Below, one piece after another: positions 5,912 to 10,835 of a DNA stretch of 10,835 nt. The notes below the pieces were generated by a model. That model made no database searches. It was not told the origin of the DNA and saw nothing but the letters and a program-made list of their open reading frames with translations. The stretch is from contig JAHFMQ010000027.1 in NCBI GenBank assembly GCA_023267775.1, positions 1 to 10,835 of the forward strand, read 5' to 3'. The position numbers and the translations under genes are program-made. The stretch comes from Candidatus Kaiserbacteria bacterium (GTDB taxonomy: Bacteria; Patescibacteriota; Minisyncoccia; Phycocordibacterales; Phycocordibacteraceae). Within the stretch, counting starts at the first letter, position 1. Each line of letters starts with the position of its first letter.

Positions 5912-7206
5912 GACGCAACAAATTCAGAAATTGCTTTACCTATGGTGTTTATAGTTTTTTTGAACCGTTCCATATCTTGCTCTAATAACAGAAACCTAAA
6001 TCCTTGAAGAGATGAATTGAATCCCGAAGAAAGCGGAACGACGCATATTCCTGTTGAAGCAAGCAAGTAGTACACGAAACGTTTATCGAGAGATGCATTC
6101 TTTAAACAGGAGTCTATGAATTTTTTCAAGTCGCCACGTATCGGAAGCGTTTGATTTTTTTTGAGGGAGCCCTTTTTAAATACACAGGTCATATAGAATG
6201 CACCGCGTGGTTTATGCACGATTATTTCCGGAATTTTGGAGAGCATTTTGTGCGCATATCCCGCACGTTCCTCGTACCGACGAGTGCGTCCAGCGAGGTA
6301 CGGATAATATCGGGAGTCGCCCATGACTTTCGGCAATACCCTTTGAGGAAGCGTTGTTGAACATACTTCAAGCATCTTTGAGTCCACGATGGACCGTGCA
6401 TAGCGATCGAAGTTTTTGTCTTTGCTGCGATTATAAAATTCGATCCACCCGCAACGCGCACCCGGCCACGGGAACTCCTTTGAAATACCGCGCATCGCGA
6501 TGCTGGGGACATTGCCTATGACCGATGCGAGTTTGCGCATACCGCTTCCTTCAAATGCCAAATTTGAATAAATTTCATCTGAAATGATGAAAAGTTTATA
6601 TTTTTTTGCGAGCGCGACGATAGTTCGAATCGTATCTTGCGGATATACAAATCCAGTTGGATTGTCGGGATTAACAATGAGAATTCCAGTGATGTCTTTA
6701 TTCGCTTTAATTTTTTTCTCCATGTCAACAAGATCTGGCTTCCAACCATTTTCAGGGTCAAGTCGGTACGTGATATGCGGTTTATTGGCGTGAGCCGCCT
6801 CAGCGGAAGAATGCGTTGGATAGGCAGGATCCGGACCAATAATTCGCGCGTGGGGATTTAAATTTCTATACACGTGTGAGATGGCATCACCAAGACCATT
6901 AAAAAATAAAATGTCGTCTGGTGTTATCTGTATGCCGCCCTCTACATTCCGTTCCTTCGCAATATAGGCGCGAGTTTCATCGAGACCTTTGGTGGGCGAA
7001 TATGCGAATGTTACATCTTCCTTAAGAGTGTTTTTGATAACCTCTTTTATCCATGTTGGGGGCGTCTCGCCTTTTGCCACCGGATCACCAATATTTTCCC
7101 AAATAATAGGAATGCCGGAGAGCGCAACGCGTTTTGCGACCGCTACGATCTCGCGTATTTCATATTTAAGCTTATCAGCTCCTGGATGAACGATATCTGT
7201 TCTCAT
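5908..7206 (-). CDS. PLP-dependent aminotransferase, class I/II (fold type I)
   Basis: Transfers amino groups using pyridoxal phosphate in the cytoplasm; the substrate cannot be read from sequence (aspartate, alanine or aromatic amino acids are all possible). At 432 residues it has normal length. Visible: substrate-side WENIGDP at 36-42; FAYSPTKGLDETRAYIA at 68-83; NPDNPTG at 179-185 (Asn182 contacts PLP); SDEIYSNLAF at 209-218 with Asp210 and Tyr213; the Schiff-base lysine K243 in GISKEFPWPGARCGW with R251 binding phosphate; and the carboxylate-binding arginine R404 in GFRFLL. The ATG at 7206 lies 2 nt from the predicted transcription start. It is followed at short distance by tRNA-Ala(GGC) with an independent promoter. 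CPR bacteria are typically poor in amino-acid synthesis, so a salvage or interconversion role is possible (inference). Confidence 0.92.
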   Translation of the reverse strand: MRTDIVHPGADKLKYEIREIVAVAKRVALSGIPIIWENIGDPVAKGETPPTWIKEVIKNTLKEDVTFAYSPTKGLDETRAYIAKERNVEGGIQITPDDILFFNGLGDAISHVYRNLNPHARIIGPDPAYPTHSSAEAAHANKPHITYRLDPENGWKPDLVDMEKKIKANKDITGILIVNPDNPTGFVYPQDTIRTIVALAKKYKLFIISDEIYSNLAFEGSGMRKLASVIGNVPSIAMRGISKEFPWPGARCGWIEFYNRSKDKNFDRYARSIVDSKMLEVCSTTLPQRVLPKVMGDSRYYPYLAGRTRRYEERAGYAHKMLSKIPEIIVHKPRGAFYMTCVFKKGSLKKNQTLPIRGDLKKFIDSCLKNASLDKRFVYYLLASTGICVVPLSSGFNSSLQGFRFLLLEQDMERFKKTINTIGKAISEFVAS

Positions 7207-7207
7207 G

Positions 7208-7223
7208 GGTGGTCATTGTACCA
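7208..7223 (-). promoter_or_regulatory. Extended -10 promoter of the aminotransferase gene
   Basis: Minus-strand TGGTACAAT (7223-7215) is an extended -10 element. The predicted start, about 7208, is 2 nt before the ATG at 7206, giving a near-leaderless mRNA. The element ends 5 bp from the left copy of the ~105 bp repeat. Confidence 0.6.
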
Positions 7224-7227
7224 AAAA

Positions 7228-7328
7228 GTTCGGACTTACTTCCAGCAAAATCCTGACTAACACGCGCGGAGCGCGTGGTGGCTTGAGACTAATCGTACAC
7301 CCCGATCTCCAAGACGCTCCTCGCCGCG
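7228..7328 (+). repeat. Left copy of ~105-bp inverted repeat flanking a two-gene cassette
   Basis: It begins GTTCGGACTTACTTCC and ends TCGCCGCG. It matches the reverse complement of 9599-9705 almost base for base in two blocks (about 31 and 38 nt identical) separated by a hairpin block: CACGCGC-GGA-GCGCGTG at 7261-7277. Differences are confined to short linkers (a 5-nt indel before the hairpin and a variable stretch after it), which fits a structured non-coding element better than a coding one. Confidence 0.92.
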
Positions 7329-7408
7329 TTCGCGTATCTACGTTTAGTGGTAATTCATGGGCGCGTGGCTTCGTCCGATTGCTTTGCTTGTATAAAACTG
7401 CGTGAGGG

Positions 7409-8665
7409 TTATAGAGCGAAGCGTATCGACGTCACAATTTTCTTTAGTATCGCAATGTCTTCCGAAGAGACTGGGTGCGCGGCGATGTCCTTGTTGAAAA
7501 GTACGAATCCGATGCCCGTGAATTCCTGGCTGCGTAGGTTGACGAGAGCATGCACTGGCGGTTCAGGATAATCGGCAGATGGGTCGTAGTTTTTTCCATA
7601 TACGATCAGAGCACTCGTGCCGTCGGCAAGAGACAACTGTTCATCGGCAACAAATGACTGCCCTGTCATTTCGCCGCGGCGTATCGCGTAATATGTTCCA
7701 CCTTTAACCACGAACCCTTCCGTCGCGACGGAAAAACCGCCTTTCGCCGCCGAATAATCCTTTGTCGTGGCATACGCATAGATGACCGCGCCCGAAGGAA
7801 GTCCGATGCTTGCATGGAACGACGCGCCGGTTTCTCCTCTGCCGATCCCCCATTGATTTTGATCCGATGCGGTGTTCGACGGATACGAGAACGAAATGCC
7901 AAGCTCGTCGTTCGTATACGTCGTCCACAACGTGCCTACGGGTCCCGAGAGCAATCCGTCGTAGCTGCTCGCTTGATAGATATTTCCTGTTTGTGGATTG
8001 ACGTCGAAGCCATTGGCCGCGACACCGACAAGATAGGTGATACCGGGAAGACCGACATCACTGCCCTCAAAAGCTTTCACATTGGTCTCGATGATGCCGC
8101 GTAGATGTATCTCGCCGGGCAGGCTCTGGCAGAGTCCGACGTGGCCCATGTCGTCTTTTGGAAGTGCGCCAGTGTTCGCAAGTGTCGCGAGGCGACTCAC
8201 AACGTCGGCACCGTCGATGAATATCTGCCGCGTGCGGTATATCTTTCCGCACGCGGTGACTTCGATAAGCGAGTTGTCCACCGTGAGGTGCGCGTCTATC
8301 TTCCCCGATTGGCTTGTCGAGGCGAATTCAGTATAAGAACTTGCCGGGAAGAAATATCCGCTTTCTCCCGAAGGAATCGGCAGCGTCGAACAATCGGTCG
8401 TCGTGGCCGATTGATCGCAACCAGTCGAAAGCGGCTGTGTTGGCCGAGCACCCGGCACATGACCCGTAAATTTTTCCCACAAAGTTGGCGGCACGATTTC
8501 ATACACGCATGAGGGGCGAACATACGCGCCGTCGATACCCTGCTTGCCGAGGCGGTCGCACTCTACATTGTGCGCGATCTTCGTATATCGATCGTATGAA
8601 TACCACGCCGGATATGCTCCTACGATTACCGCTAGAATTGTGAATCCGATAAACGTTTTAGTCAT
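7409..8665 (-). CDS. Membrane-anchored extracytoplasmic protein, PsbP-like C-terminal region
   Basis: A 418-residue protein of unknown function. An N-terminal hydrophobic helix (about residues 4-22) acts as signal anchor; the rest is predicted outside the membrane. Six cysteines (about 36, 53, 83, 92, 139, 179) could form disulfides. The C-terminal region from about 245 (LWTTYTNDELGISFSYPS and following) resembles the PsbP-like domains common in surface proteins of Parcubacteria; this is recognition by pattern only. The ATG at 8665 is chosen although the frame extends to 8842: it lies 1 nt after the TAG of the upstream gene and directly precedes the anchor helix. It forms a two-gene operon with that gene, inside the inverted-repeat cassette. 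Confidence 0.82.
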   Translation of the reverse strand: MTKTFIGFTILAVIVGAYPAWYSYDRYTKIAHNVECDRLGKQGIDGAYVRPSCVYEIVPPTLWEKFTGHVPGARPTQPLSTGCDQSATTTDCSTLPIPSGESGYFFPASSYTEFASTSQSGKIDAHLTVDNSLIEVTACGKIYRTRQIFIDGADVVSRLATLANTGALPKDDMGHVGLCQSLPGEIHLRGIIETNVKAFEGSDVGLPGITYLVGVAANGFDVNPQTGNIYQASSYDGLLSGPVGTLWTTYTNDELGISFSYPSNTASDQNQWGIGRGETGASFHASIGLPSGAVIYAYATTKDYSAAKGGFSVATEGFVVKGGTYYAIRRGEMTGQSFVADEQLSLADGTSALIVYGKNYDPSADYPEPPVHALVNLRSQEFTGIGFVLFNKDIAAHPVSSEDIAILKKIVTSIRFAL

Positions 8666-8666
8666 A

Positions 8667-9446
8667 CTATCCGCCTGTTGCGGCGCGTACGCGCTCAAGC
8701 ACCGACTGCACAGACGCCGAGCATCCCGTAAACCCATTTTCCGGTTCGTAGGCAACCGTGAGATTTTTGTTTTCCTGCGCTGCGCCGTCCCACCAATAAA
8801 AAGTGACGAGCTTATTTTCAATATCAACACTGCTGTCGTCAATGCTGTTCACAGGCACTTCTTGGGCGCAGTTTGCGCGAAGCGTGTCGCGGCTGTATGC
8901 AGGGTCTACAAGCGCAGCGACGCGATAGAGAAGCGAGACGTATTTTGTCCGTTCCTCCGGCGCTTCCTGCAGTTTCGCGTAAGGGTAGAACGAAACGATA
9001 ATGACATGCCCGTACCCGAAAAGATAATCTGTCTGCGCGTCCTGCGCCGGAGTCGCGTGGACAACGCGCAAATGGCGGCGACCATTAAGATAATCCCACT
9101 TATATTCTTTATGAGACACATCTTCGGGAGCGGTTTGGTTTGCCGCCCACTCTTCTGGTGAAGTTTCTACTGGCAAACTGTACACCTGAATAAACTCCCC
9201 AAAGCCATAGGCGGGGATATAGGGACCGAAGTCAGGCAAGGTTTCTTGTTGTGTAAAGAGGATATTGCTATTGCTTTCGCGGTGAGCGTACCAGCCCTCA
9301 ATTTCCAAATCAGGAAGCGATAGCGGCGAGGGAGCGTACTCGTCGTTATTTTTGTGGATTTCCAGTAGTGCACCACCACCGATAAGCGCCAATGCAATGC
9401 TAACACCGATGATAATCCAGATACTTTTGTTTATTCTGATTTTCAC
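8667..9446 (-). CDS. Membrane-anchored extracytoplasmic protein, unknown function
   Basis: A 259-residue protein with an N-terminal signal anchor (basic MKIRINKS, then hydrophobic IWIIIGVSIALALIGGGALL, about 9-28) and a long polar exterior part rich in aromatic residues, with two cysteines in the C-terminal third. No family recognised. The start is a GTG at 9446, on which the transcription start of an extended -10 promoter falls exactly. Its TAG is followed after one base by the ATG of the next gene, so the two are cotranscribed and probably translationally coupled. Both proteins share the anchor-plus-ectodomain plan and may act together at the cell surface (inference). Confidence 0.8.
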   Translation of the reverse strand: MKIRINKSIWIIIGVSIALALIGGGALLEIHKNNDEYAPSPLSLPDLEIEGWYAHRESNSNILFTQQETLPDFGPYIPAYGFGEFIQVYSLPVETSPEEWAANQTAPEDVSHKEYKWDYLNGRRHLRVVHATPAQDAQTDYLFGYGHVIIVSFYPYAKLQEAPEERTKYVSLLYRVAALVDPAYSRDTLRANCAQEVPVNSIDDSSVDIENKLVTFYWWDGAAQENKNLTVAYEPENGFTGCSASVQSVLERVRAATGG

Positions 9447-9461
9447 GAAATTATTCTAGCA
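9446..9461 (-). promoter_or_regulatory. Extended -10 promoter of the two-gene cassette
   Basis: Minus-strand TGCTAGAAT (9461-9453) is an extended -10. Seven nt downstream is base 9446, the G of the GTG start codon, predicting a fully leaderless mRNA. Confidence 0.6.
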
Positions 9462-9489
9462 GTTTTCATCCGTGATCTCTACGCCGCCG

Positions 9490-9580
9490 CAACCCAAAAA
9501 TTTCCTTTCCATTTCCTTTTCCGCTTCACGGCGGAAGGTGGGGGGGACGCGAGAAAAATACAAGGAAATTTTTGGGGTTG
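9490..9580. repeat. Long-range inverted repeat with nested hairpin
   Basis: CAACCCAAAAATTTCCTT (9490-9507) pairs with AAGGAAATTTTTGGGGTTG (9562-9580), a stem of about 18 bp with one bulge. Between the arms TTCCGC and GCGGAA form a smaller hairpin, followed by a run of eight G. It fills the gap between the cassette promoter and the right repeat. It could be a bidirectional terminator or part of a structured RNA. Confidence 0.75.
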
Positions 9581-9598
9581 CCCGCGCGAGCTTGCGAG

Positions 9599-9705
9599 CG
9601 CGGCGAGGAGCGTCTTGGAGATCGGGGTGTACGATTTAGGTCAGAGCCACCACGCGCTCCGCGCGTGGCACATCAGTCAGGATTTTGCTGGAAGTAAGTC
9701 CGAAC
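9599..9705 (-). repeat. Right copy of ~105-bp inverted repeat
   Basis: Minus-strand reading starts GTTCGGACTTACTTCC at 9705 and ends TCGCCGCG at 9599, matching 7228-7328 in opposite orientation. The hairpin stem here is one pair longer (CCACGCGC-GGA-GCGCGTGG), plus outer GC pairs around a bulge. It begins only 20 nt after the last acceptor base of the nested tRNA-Ala locus. Confidence 0.92.
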
Positions 9706-9724
9706 AAGTTTCGTATGGTGGACA

Positions 9725-9908
9725 TAGACCATAGCGGAGTCGAACCGCTGACCTCGTCAATGTTCACCCCTGTTAGATAGTTCTGTGGACCTATCGGGAA
9801 TCGGACCCGAGCCTCGTCAATGCGAATGACGCGTAATACCACTTTACTATAGGCCCATCCTTATCTAACGGGGCGCGTGACGCGCTCTACCAGCTGAGCT
9901 AATGGCCC
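9725..9908 (-). pseudogene. tRNA-Ala interrupted in the anticodon loop by an insert carrying another tRNA-Ala
   Basis: The 5' half (9908-9878) has acceptor GGGCCAT, T8-A9, D arm GCTC/GAGC with AGCTGGTA loop, G26 and anticodon strand CGTCA. The 3' half (9759-9725) has TGACG, variable loop AGGTC, T arm AGCGG-TTCGACT-CCGCT, acceptor ATGGTCT and A73. All four stems pair, with G3:U70 (alanine identity) and a G1-U72 wobble. Between the halves lie 118 nt containing a whole tRNA-Ala(CGC). The insert ends pair with each other (9873-9862 with 9779-9767, one bulge). After A73 the sequence reads TGTCCACCA, as if six bases had been inserted before the CCA end. It may be a disrupted gene or a working nested precursor; position 33 would be G instead of U after excision, which favours loss of decoding function. 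Confidence 0.8.
9786..9856 (-). tRNA. tRNA-Ala (anticodon CGC), nested inside another tRNA-Ala
   Basis: A 71-nt cloverleaf. Acceptor GGGCCTA/TAGGTCC has the G3:U70 pair; D arm GTAA/TTAC; anticodon stem CGTCA/TGACG with loop TTCGCAT (anticodon CGC); T stem TCGGG/CCCGA; discriminator A; CCA not encoded. The T loop is TCCGATT, so the near-universal U55 is C (base 9804), which would weaken the D-loop/T-loop contact. No separate promoter is visible in the 21 nt upstream; it probably depends on the promoter of the enclosing tRNA. Confidence 0.92.
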
Positions 9909-9910
9909 GT

Positions 9911-9926
9911 GCGGGCGATTTTAGCA
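9911..9926 (-). promoter_or_regulatory. Extended -10 promoter of the nested tRNA-Ala locus
   Basis: Minus-strand TGCTAAAAT (9926-9918) is an extended -10 with predicted start near 9911, 3 nt before the first base of the outer tRNA. Its position fits the outer tRNA, not the inner one. Confidence 0.6.
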
Positions 9927-9957
9927 CGGCAGGAATCAAAATTCATTCTCACTTCGG

Positions 9958-10028
9958 TCGGGCTACTGGGAATTGAACCCAGTCTGCATCCACCCCATGG
10001 ATGCGTACTACCGGTATACGATAGCCCG
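9958..10028 (-). tRNA. tRNA-Pro (anticodon GGG)
   Basis: A 71-nt cloverleaf. Acceptor CGGGCTA/TAGCCCG has the C1:G72 pair typical of bacterial tRNA-Pro; D arm GTAT/GTAC; anticodon stem CATCC/GGATG with loop ATGGGGT (anticodon GGG, G37); T arm CTGGG-TTCAATT-CCCAG; discriminator A; CCA not encoded. It lies 18 nt after tRNA-Pro(CGG), probably in the same transcript. Confidence 0.96.
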
Positions 10029-10046
10029 CTTGGAAGACGTTCTCTG

Positions 10047-10117
10047 TCGGGCCGCCGGGAATCGAACCCGGTCTATACGAACCCGAATCGTATGTACTAC
10101 CGGCATACTCCGGCCCG
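10047..10117 (-). tRNA. tRNA-Pro (anticodon CGG)
   Basis: A 71-nt cloverleaf. Acceptor CGGGCCG/CGGCCCG with C1:G72; D arm GTAT/GTAC; anticodon stem TACGA/TCGTA with loop TTCGGGT (anticodon CGG, G37); T arm CCGGG-TTCGATT-CCCGG; discriminator A; CCA not encoded. First of a proline tRNA pair. Confidence 0.96.
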
Positions 10118-10163
10118 ACACAGAACACCTCCCGTGTGCGCTCTAAGGGAATTTCTCTCCTTA

Positions 10164-10176
10164 CAGGAGCAGTATA
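10164..10176 (-). promoter_or_regulatory. Possible promoter of the tRNA-Pro pair
   Basis: Minus-strand TATACT (10176-10171), start about 10164, gives a 46-nt leader before tRNA-Pro(CGG). No good -35; a 6-bp hairpin (10179-10194) lies just upstream. Confidence 0.35.
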
Positions 10177-10227
10177 TCTCATTCAGCAGAATGACTCTTG
10201 GAGTATGTGGATTTTTGAAGCAAAAAT

Positions 10228-10275
10228 GCTCGCAAGGTTTTCGAATCCCCACGCACGCCTCCCAGGCGTGCTAGA
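10228..10275 (-). pseudogene. Possible degenerate tRNA 3' half after tRNA-Val
   Basis: Minus strand shows a strong hairpin CACGCCTGGGAGGCGTG, shaped like an anticodon arm with loop CTGGGAG. It is followed by GGGGATTCGAAAACCTT, which resembles a T arm with TTCGAAA loop but has a broken closing pair (A-A). No matching 5' half or acceptor strand is found upstream. It may be a tRNA remnant or simply a stable hairpin ending the tRNA-Val transcript. Confidence 0.3.
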
Positions 10276-10284
10276 TCGCACTTG

Positions 10285-10358
10285 TGCGCTCTGGAGGATT
10301 CGAACCTCCGACCTTTCGCGTGTGAAGCGAACGCTCTAACCAACTGAGCTAAGAGCGC
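10285..10358 (-). tRNA. tRNA-Val (anticodon CAC)
   Basis: A 74-nt cloverleaf. Acceptor GCGCTCT/AGAGCGC; D arm GCTC/GAGC with loop AGTTGGTTA; anticodon stem TTCGC/GCGAA with loop TTCACAC (anticodon CAC); variable AGGTC; T arm GGAGG-TTCGAAT-CCTCC; discriminator A; CCA not encoded. Confidence 0.97.
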
Positions 10359-10362
10359 AAGC

Positions 10363-10378
10363 ACGACTCACGATAGCA
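10363..10378 (-). promoter_or_regulatory. Possible promoter of tRNA-Val
   Basis: Minus-strand TGCTATCGT (10378-10370) is a weak extended -10 with start about 10363, 5 nt before the tRNA. No -35 seen. Confidence 0.35.
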
Positions 10379-10431
10379 GAAAATCTTTTACTTCGCCTTA
10401 TCGCTGACCTTTATTAAATACAGTCGCCTTA

Positions 10432-10719
10432 TTAACATGGGCCATTCCCACATATTGAGAATAAGAAAAGAAAGAAAGCGAAGATTGCGGTAAGCATTAT
10501 AAATACGGCAACGTTACCAAATATTGGACTTGAACGACCCAATACTGAATCACTTTTTTTGAAATAATTACTGAGCAAAGCGAACGCTACTAAAGTCGTA
10601 GGAATAAAAATCATTACTAATACCTGTATTAAAAGACTGTCCCAATAAATAAACACTGCGATACCTATAACCAGAAGAATTAAGAAGTACCAGCCTTTAA
10701 GGAAGTTCTTAAATAACAT
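10432..10719 (-). CDS. Small three-helix membrane protein whose ATG overlaps a tRNA CCA end
   Basis: A 95-residue hydrophobic protein with three likely membrane segments (about residues 9-27, 31-52 and 66-89) and a short cysteine-containing end ICGNGPC. No family recognised. The A of its ATG is the last A of the encoded CCA of tRNA-Ala(TGC), so any upstream ribosome-binding site would lie inside the tRNA. No alternative promoter or start near the N-terminus is visible; the next in-frame ATG is at codon 36, which would remove the first helix. If real, it is probably translated from the tRNA cotranscript, perhaps after cleavage behind the discriminator base. Confidence 0.6.
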   Translation of the reverse strand: MLFKNFLKGWYFLILLVIGIAVFIYWDSLLIQVLVMIFIPTTLVAFALLSNYFKKSDSVLGRSSPIFGNVAVFIMLTAIFAFFLFLFSICGNGPC

Positions 10720-10794
10720 GGTGGACCCAAGCGGATTTGAACCGCTGACCCCCTCATTGCAAATGAGGTGCTCTACCAGCTGAGCTATGGGCCC
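10719..10794 (-). tRNA. tRNA-Ala (anticodon TGC) with encoded CCA
   Basis: A 76-nt cloverleaf including CCA. Acceptor GGGCCCA/TGGGTCC with G3:U70; D arm GCTC/GAGC; anticodon stem CCTCA/TGAGG with loop TTTGCAA (anticodon TGC); T arm AGCGG-TTCAAAT-CCGCT; discriminator A. It is the only intact tRNA here with an encoded CCA. Its D arm and T stem are very close to those of the interrupted tRNA-Ala at 9725-9908, suggesting common origin. Confidence 0.97.
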
Positions 10795-10796
10795 GT

Positions 10797-10832
10797 GCGT
10801 CTTAGCGTATCATTTCTTACCGATAATTTGAA
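10797..10832 (-). promoter_or_regulatory. Possible promoter of tRNA-Ala(TGC)
   Basis: Minus-strand -35 TTCAAA (10832-10827), 17-nt spacer, -10 TACGCT (10809-10804) with TGn extension; start about 10797, 3 nt before the tRNA. The hexamers are weak matches. Confidence 0.35.
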
Positions 10833-10835
10833 GTC

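Noticed and set aside
7205..7405. Small plus-strand gene in the left repeat
   Set aside because: It is not shared in frame by the right repeat copy because linkers differ by indels; the repeat looks non-coding.
7409..8842. Longer 477-residue start for the gene ending at 7409
   Set aside because: The extra 59 residues overlap the preceding gene and lie before the signal-anchor helix; the ATG at 8665 next to the upstream stop fits better.
7228..9705. Insertion sequence or composite transposon
   Set aside because: No transposase or recombinase is encoded between the repeats, and no target duplication is visible; kept only as an inverted-repeat cassette.
9761..9877. Group I intron in the anticodon loop of the outer tRNA
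   Set aside because: The insert is only about 118 nt and most of it is a tRNA; there is no room for the P3-P9 core of a group I intron.
9725..9908. tmRNA-like molecule
   Set aside because: Although a long helix replaces the anticodon loop, the outer halves have a full canonical D arm, and no tag-encoding reading frame or pseudoknots are visible.
10179..10364. Protein-coding frame of 61 residues across tRNA-Val
   Set aside because: It overlaps the whole tRNA-Val gene and its downstream hairpin; it is a well-known type of spurious frame read through tRNA sequence.
1..10835. CRISPR array
   Set aside because: No regularly spaced short direct repeats were found on either strand.

Overview
The window looks like a chromosomal segment of a Patescibacteria/CPR (Parcubacteria-type, possibly Kaiserbacteria- or Nomurabacteria-like) genome. 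This is inferred from a DUF5671-type membrane protein with a pilin-like tail, a tiny free-standing SWIB protein, an MscL with a C-terminal zinc ribbon, several small orphan membrane proteins, standard stop codons, and mostly weak Shine-Dalgarno signals. No database search was possible, so family names rest on recognised motifs.

Layout. 1-1404 (-) is the N-terminal two thirds of leucyl-tRNA synthetase (cut by the window edge), with a NUDIX domain emerging inside the CP1 editing region. 1443-2393 (-) is the DUF5671/pilin-like membrane protein, with its own extended -10 promoter. 2484-4774 (-) is a tightly packed four-gene operon: 4-TM protein, small helical protein, 5-TM protein, then the ATPase/GTPase YchF. 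A divergent promoter region (4775-4921) drives a SWIB gene (+), which meets mscL (-) at a shared terminator. tRNA-Ala(GGC) and a PLP aminotransferase (5908-7206, -) follow. A two-gene cassette of membrane-anchored extracytoplasmic proteins (7409-9446, -) sits between two inverted copies of a ~105 bp repeat. The last 1.1 kb is a tRNA cluster on the minus strand: Ala(TGC), Val(CAC), Pro(CGG), Pro(GGG) and a nested Ala locus, plus one small membrane-protein ORF.

Main discoveries. (1) At 9725-9908 a complete tRNA-Ala(CGC) lies inside the anticodon loop of a second, otherwise well-formed tRNA-Ala. The insert ends are complementary (12 Watson-Crick pairs), so the whole transcript can fold as a tRNA carrying another tRNA on the tip of its extended anticodon stem. 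(2) LeuRS carries a perfect NUDIX box inside its editing domain. (3) Four start codons lie 0-2 nt from the predicted transcription start of a good -10 promoter, pointing to leaderless translation. (4) The encoded CCA of tRNA-Ala(TGC) shares its last A with the ATG of the following membrane-protein ORF. (5) The inverted ~105 bp repeats contain a conserved GC-rich hairpin and bracket a possible mobile or invertible cassette.
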